Assembly: GCF_020216685.1 (NCBI RefSeq)
Contig: NZ_JAIWNS010000018.1
Span: 1-12,929 of the forward strand
DNA: 12,929 nucleotides
Reading direction: 5' to 3'
Source of the DNA: Methanospirillum hungatei
Lineage (GTDB): Archaea; Halobacteriota; Methanomicrobia; Methanomicrobiales; Methanospirillaceae
In this document: in pieces, positions 11,907-12,929 of the stretch
How positions within the stretch are numbered: position 1 is the first letter of the stretch
Layout: each line of letters opens with the position of its first letter
Translations under genes and position numbers: made by a program
Notes under the pieces: generated by a model
The model's input: only the letters and a program-made list of their open reading frames with translations
Told to the model about the DNA's origin: nothing
Databases searched by the model: none

Positions 11907-12929
11907 ATGTACCCCCTTCCTGTTATCCTGCTCATATGCGTACTCATGACCCCTGTATCTGCCGGGCCGTATTTCCTTGAAATTTATCCGGATACCTGGA
12001 TGAACGGGGATGAGGATGAATACATAACCATAGGATGGGATCATCCTCCCGGTTCCTGCACCATTTCAGACGGGGAGGGAACCATCACATTTTCACCCTT
12101 AAACTCCGGATCTTCCTCCTGCACGATCGCGCGTAATGGTGAACAATACAACCATGTATGGGGGCGGTATCCTTCCTATGAGATAATTGACAGCACCCCT
12201 GCTGTTCCACAGGCAACCGTGCAGGGCCGGTTCCAACTCTCCAATAAAAAGGACGACCTGACTCTTACCTGTGAGGGCTGCACCTATGACACCGTGACAT
12301 GGCCTGGGACCTTCAAACCACGGAAAGGTCAGATACATATCAGGTCAGCTGACGGAGTCTGGGATTTTCGGGTGCTCATGGCCGGTGGAAGCCGACTAAA
12401 ACCCCAGACCTTTCAGAACATCTCAGGCACTGGATTTGTGTCTCCTGACTGCTCAAGACAGATTCTGGAAGAGATCATCAGCAACGCACAGAGATCCATC
12501 CTTCTCAATGTCTATGAATTCACAGACCCAGGTCTTGCACAGATCCTCTGTGATGCCAGCAGGCGGGGGGTAGCGGTATCAGTGCTCCTTGAAGGCGGGC
12601 CGGTCGGAGGGATTCCACCAGAGGAGTTCCCCGTCATCTCCGATCTGATTCAGGCAGGAGCCGATGTCAGAGTCATGGAAGGGACCGGAGAAGATCATGC
12701 CCCGTATCGGTATGATCATGCCAAATATCTCGTGGCAGATGACAGCCGGGTAGTTCTGACAACAGAAAACTATAAGGAGCATTCCTTCCCTCATGCCGGG
12801 TTTGCCGGGAATCGTGGCTGGGGAGTCGTGCTTGACTCAGCCGATCTTGCATCCTGTTTTACCGAGGTTTTCCAGGGTGACTTTGACGGACCAGGAGTGG
12901 CGAAGGCAGAAGGCAGTGCCGGCACCGTC
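11907..12929 (+). CDS. Secreted phospholipase-D-like protein (3' end beyond the window)
   Basis: An uninterrupted frame of 341 codons from ATG 11907 to the window edge. Residues 1-19 form a signal peptide (MYPLPVILLICVLMTPVSA, likely cut before GPY), so the protein is exported. Residues 20 to about 165 are beta-rich with NGDEDEYITI, reminiscent of lamin-tail-like domains, though this is a weak match. From about 180 a PLD domain begins: an ILEEIISNAQRSILLNVYEF strand-helix region, GVAVSVLLEGG, then H271-x-K273-x4-D278 in YDHAKYLVADDSRVVLTTEN, a complete first HKD motif. PLD enzymes need two such motifs, so a second probably lies past the edge. It may act as an extracellular nuclease or lipid-phosphodiesterase; the substrate is unknown. 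Several Cys pairs in the N-terminal part (C51/C72, C122/C125) could form disulfides outside the cell. Confidence 0.82.
   Translation, partial: MYPLPVILLICVLMTPVSAGPYFLEIYPDTWMNGDEDEYITIGWDHPPGSCTISDGEGTITFSPLNSGSSSCTIARNGEQYNHVWGRYPSYEIIDSTPAVPQATVQGRFQLSNKKDDLTLTCEGCTYDTVTWPGTFKPRKGQIHIRSADGVWDFRVLMAGGSRLKPQTFQNISGTGFVSPDCSRQILEEIISNAQRSILLNVYEFTDPGLAQILCDASRRGVAVSVLLEGGPVGGIPPEEFPVISDLIQAGADVRVMEGTGEDHAPYRYDHAKYLVADDSRVVLTTENYKEHSFPHAGFAGNRGWGVVLDSADLASCFTEVFQGDFDGPGVAKAEGSAGTV

Noticed and set aside
1..12929. CRISPR array, insertion sequence, prophage or integration site
   Set aside because: No regularly spaced repeats, transposase or integrase motifs, or tRNA 3' duplications were seen. 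Gene content is core.

Overview
The window is archaeal and most likely from a hydrogenotrophic methanogen of the Methanomicrobiales (Methanospirillum-like). The evidence is an F420-reducing hydrogenase alpha subunit (FrhA), the archaeal GTP cyclohydrolase MptA, an MfnE-type kinase of methanofuran synthesis, RNA polymerase subunit L, aIF2-beta, aEF-1beta, a type II methionine aminopeptidase and an archaeal 7S SRP RNA. TATA-like boxes sit close to start codons. The genus is an inference; no genome comparison was possible. Almost everything is core information-processing and methanogen metabolism. No mobile element, CRISPR array or prophage was seen.

Layout. The left end holds the 5' part of frhA on the minus strand. 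Next is an AT-rich gap of about 540 bp rich in inverted repeats, then a plus-strand HepT-like protein with a C-terminal membrane anchor. That gene runs tail-to-tail, with an 8-bp overlap, into mptA. Divergent from mptA is aif2b, which carries a C-terminal TRAM domain and ends 2 bp from the convergent rpoL. A long minus-strand run follows, in transcription order: an M24 aminopeptidase (PepQ-like), map, an AAA ATPase, a PhnP-like metallo-beta-lactamase-fold hydrolase, then rpoL. Overlapping stop/start codons suggest translational coupling for pepQ/map and AAA/MBL.

Divergent from pepQ is a two-gene plus-strand unit: a 75-aa two-helix membrane protein and a 94-aa winged-helix protein. After it come tRNA-Asn(GTT), a tRNA with CAT anticodon, a 345-aa Cys-rich SAM-methyltransferase-like protein, the SRP RNA and an LDH/MDH-family malate dehydrogenase. 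Convergent with mdh is a minus-strand cluster mfnE - small zinc-finger protein - aef1b, which ends in an intrinsic-terminator-like hairpin. Divergent from mfnE is a secreted phospholipase-D-like protein cut off by the right edge.

Working together: frhA (hydrogen oxidation), mptA (methanopterin) and mfnE (methanofuran) serve methanogenesis and its cofactors. rpoL, aif2b, aef1b, SRP RNA, map and the tRNAs serve gene expression and protein maturation. The least explained parts are the membrane-anchored orphan HepT, the membrane-protein/wHTH pair, the AAA-MBL couple, the Cys-rich methyltransferase-like protein and the structured DNA upstream of frhA.
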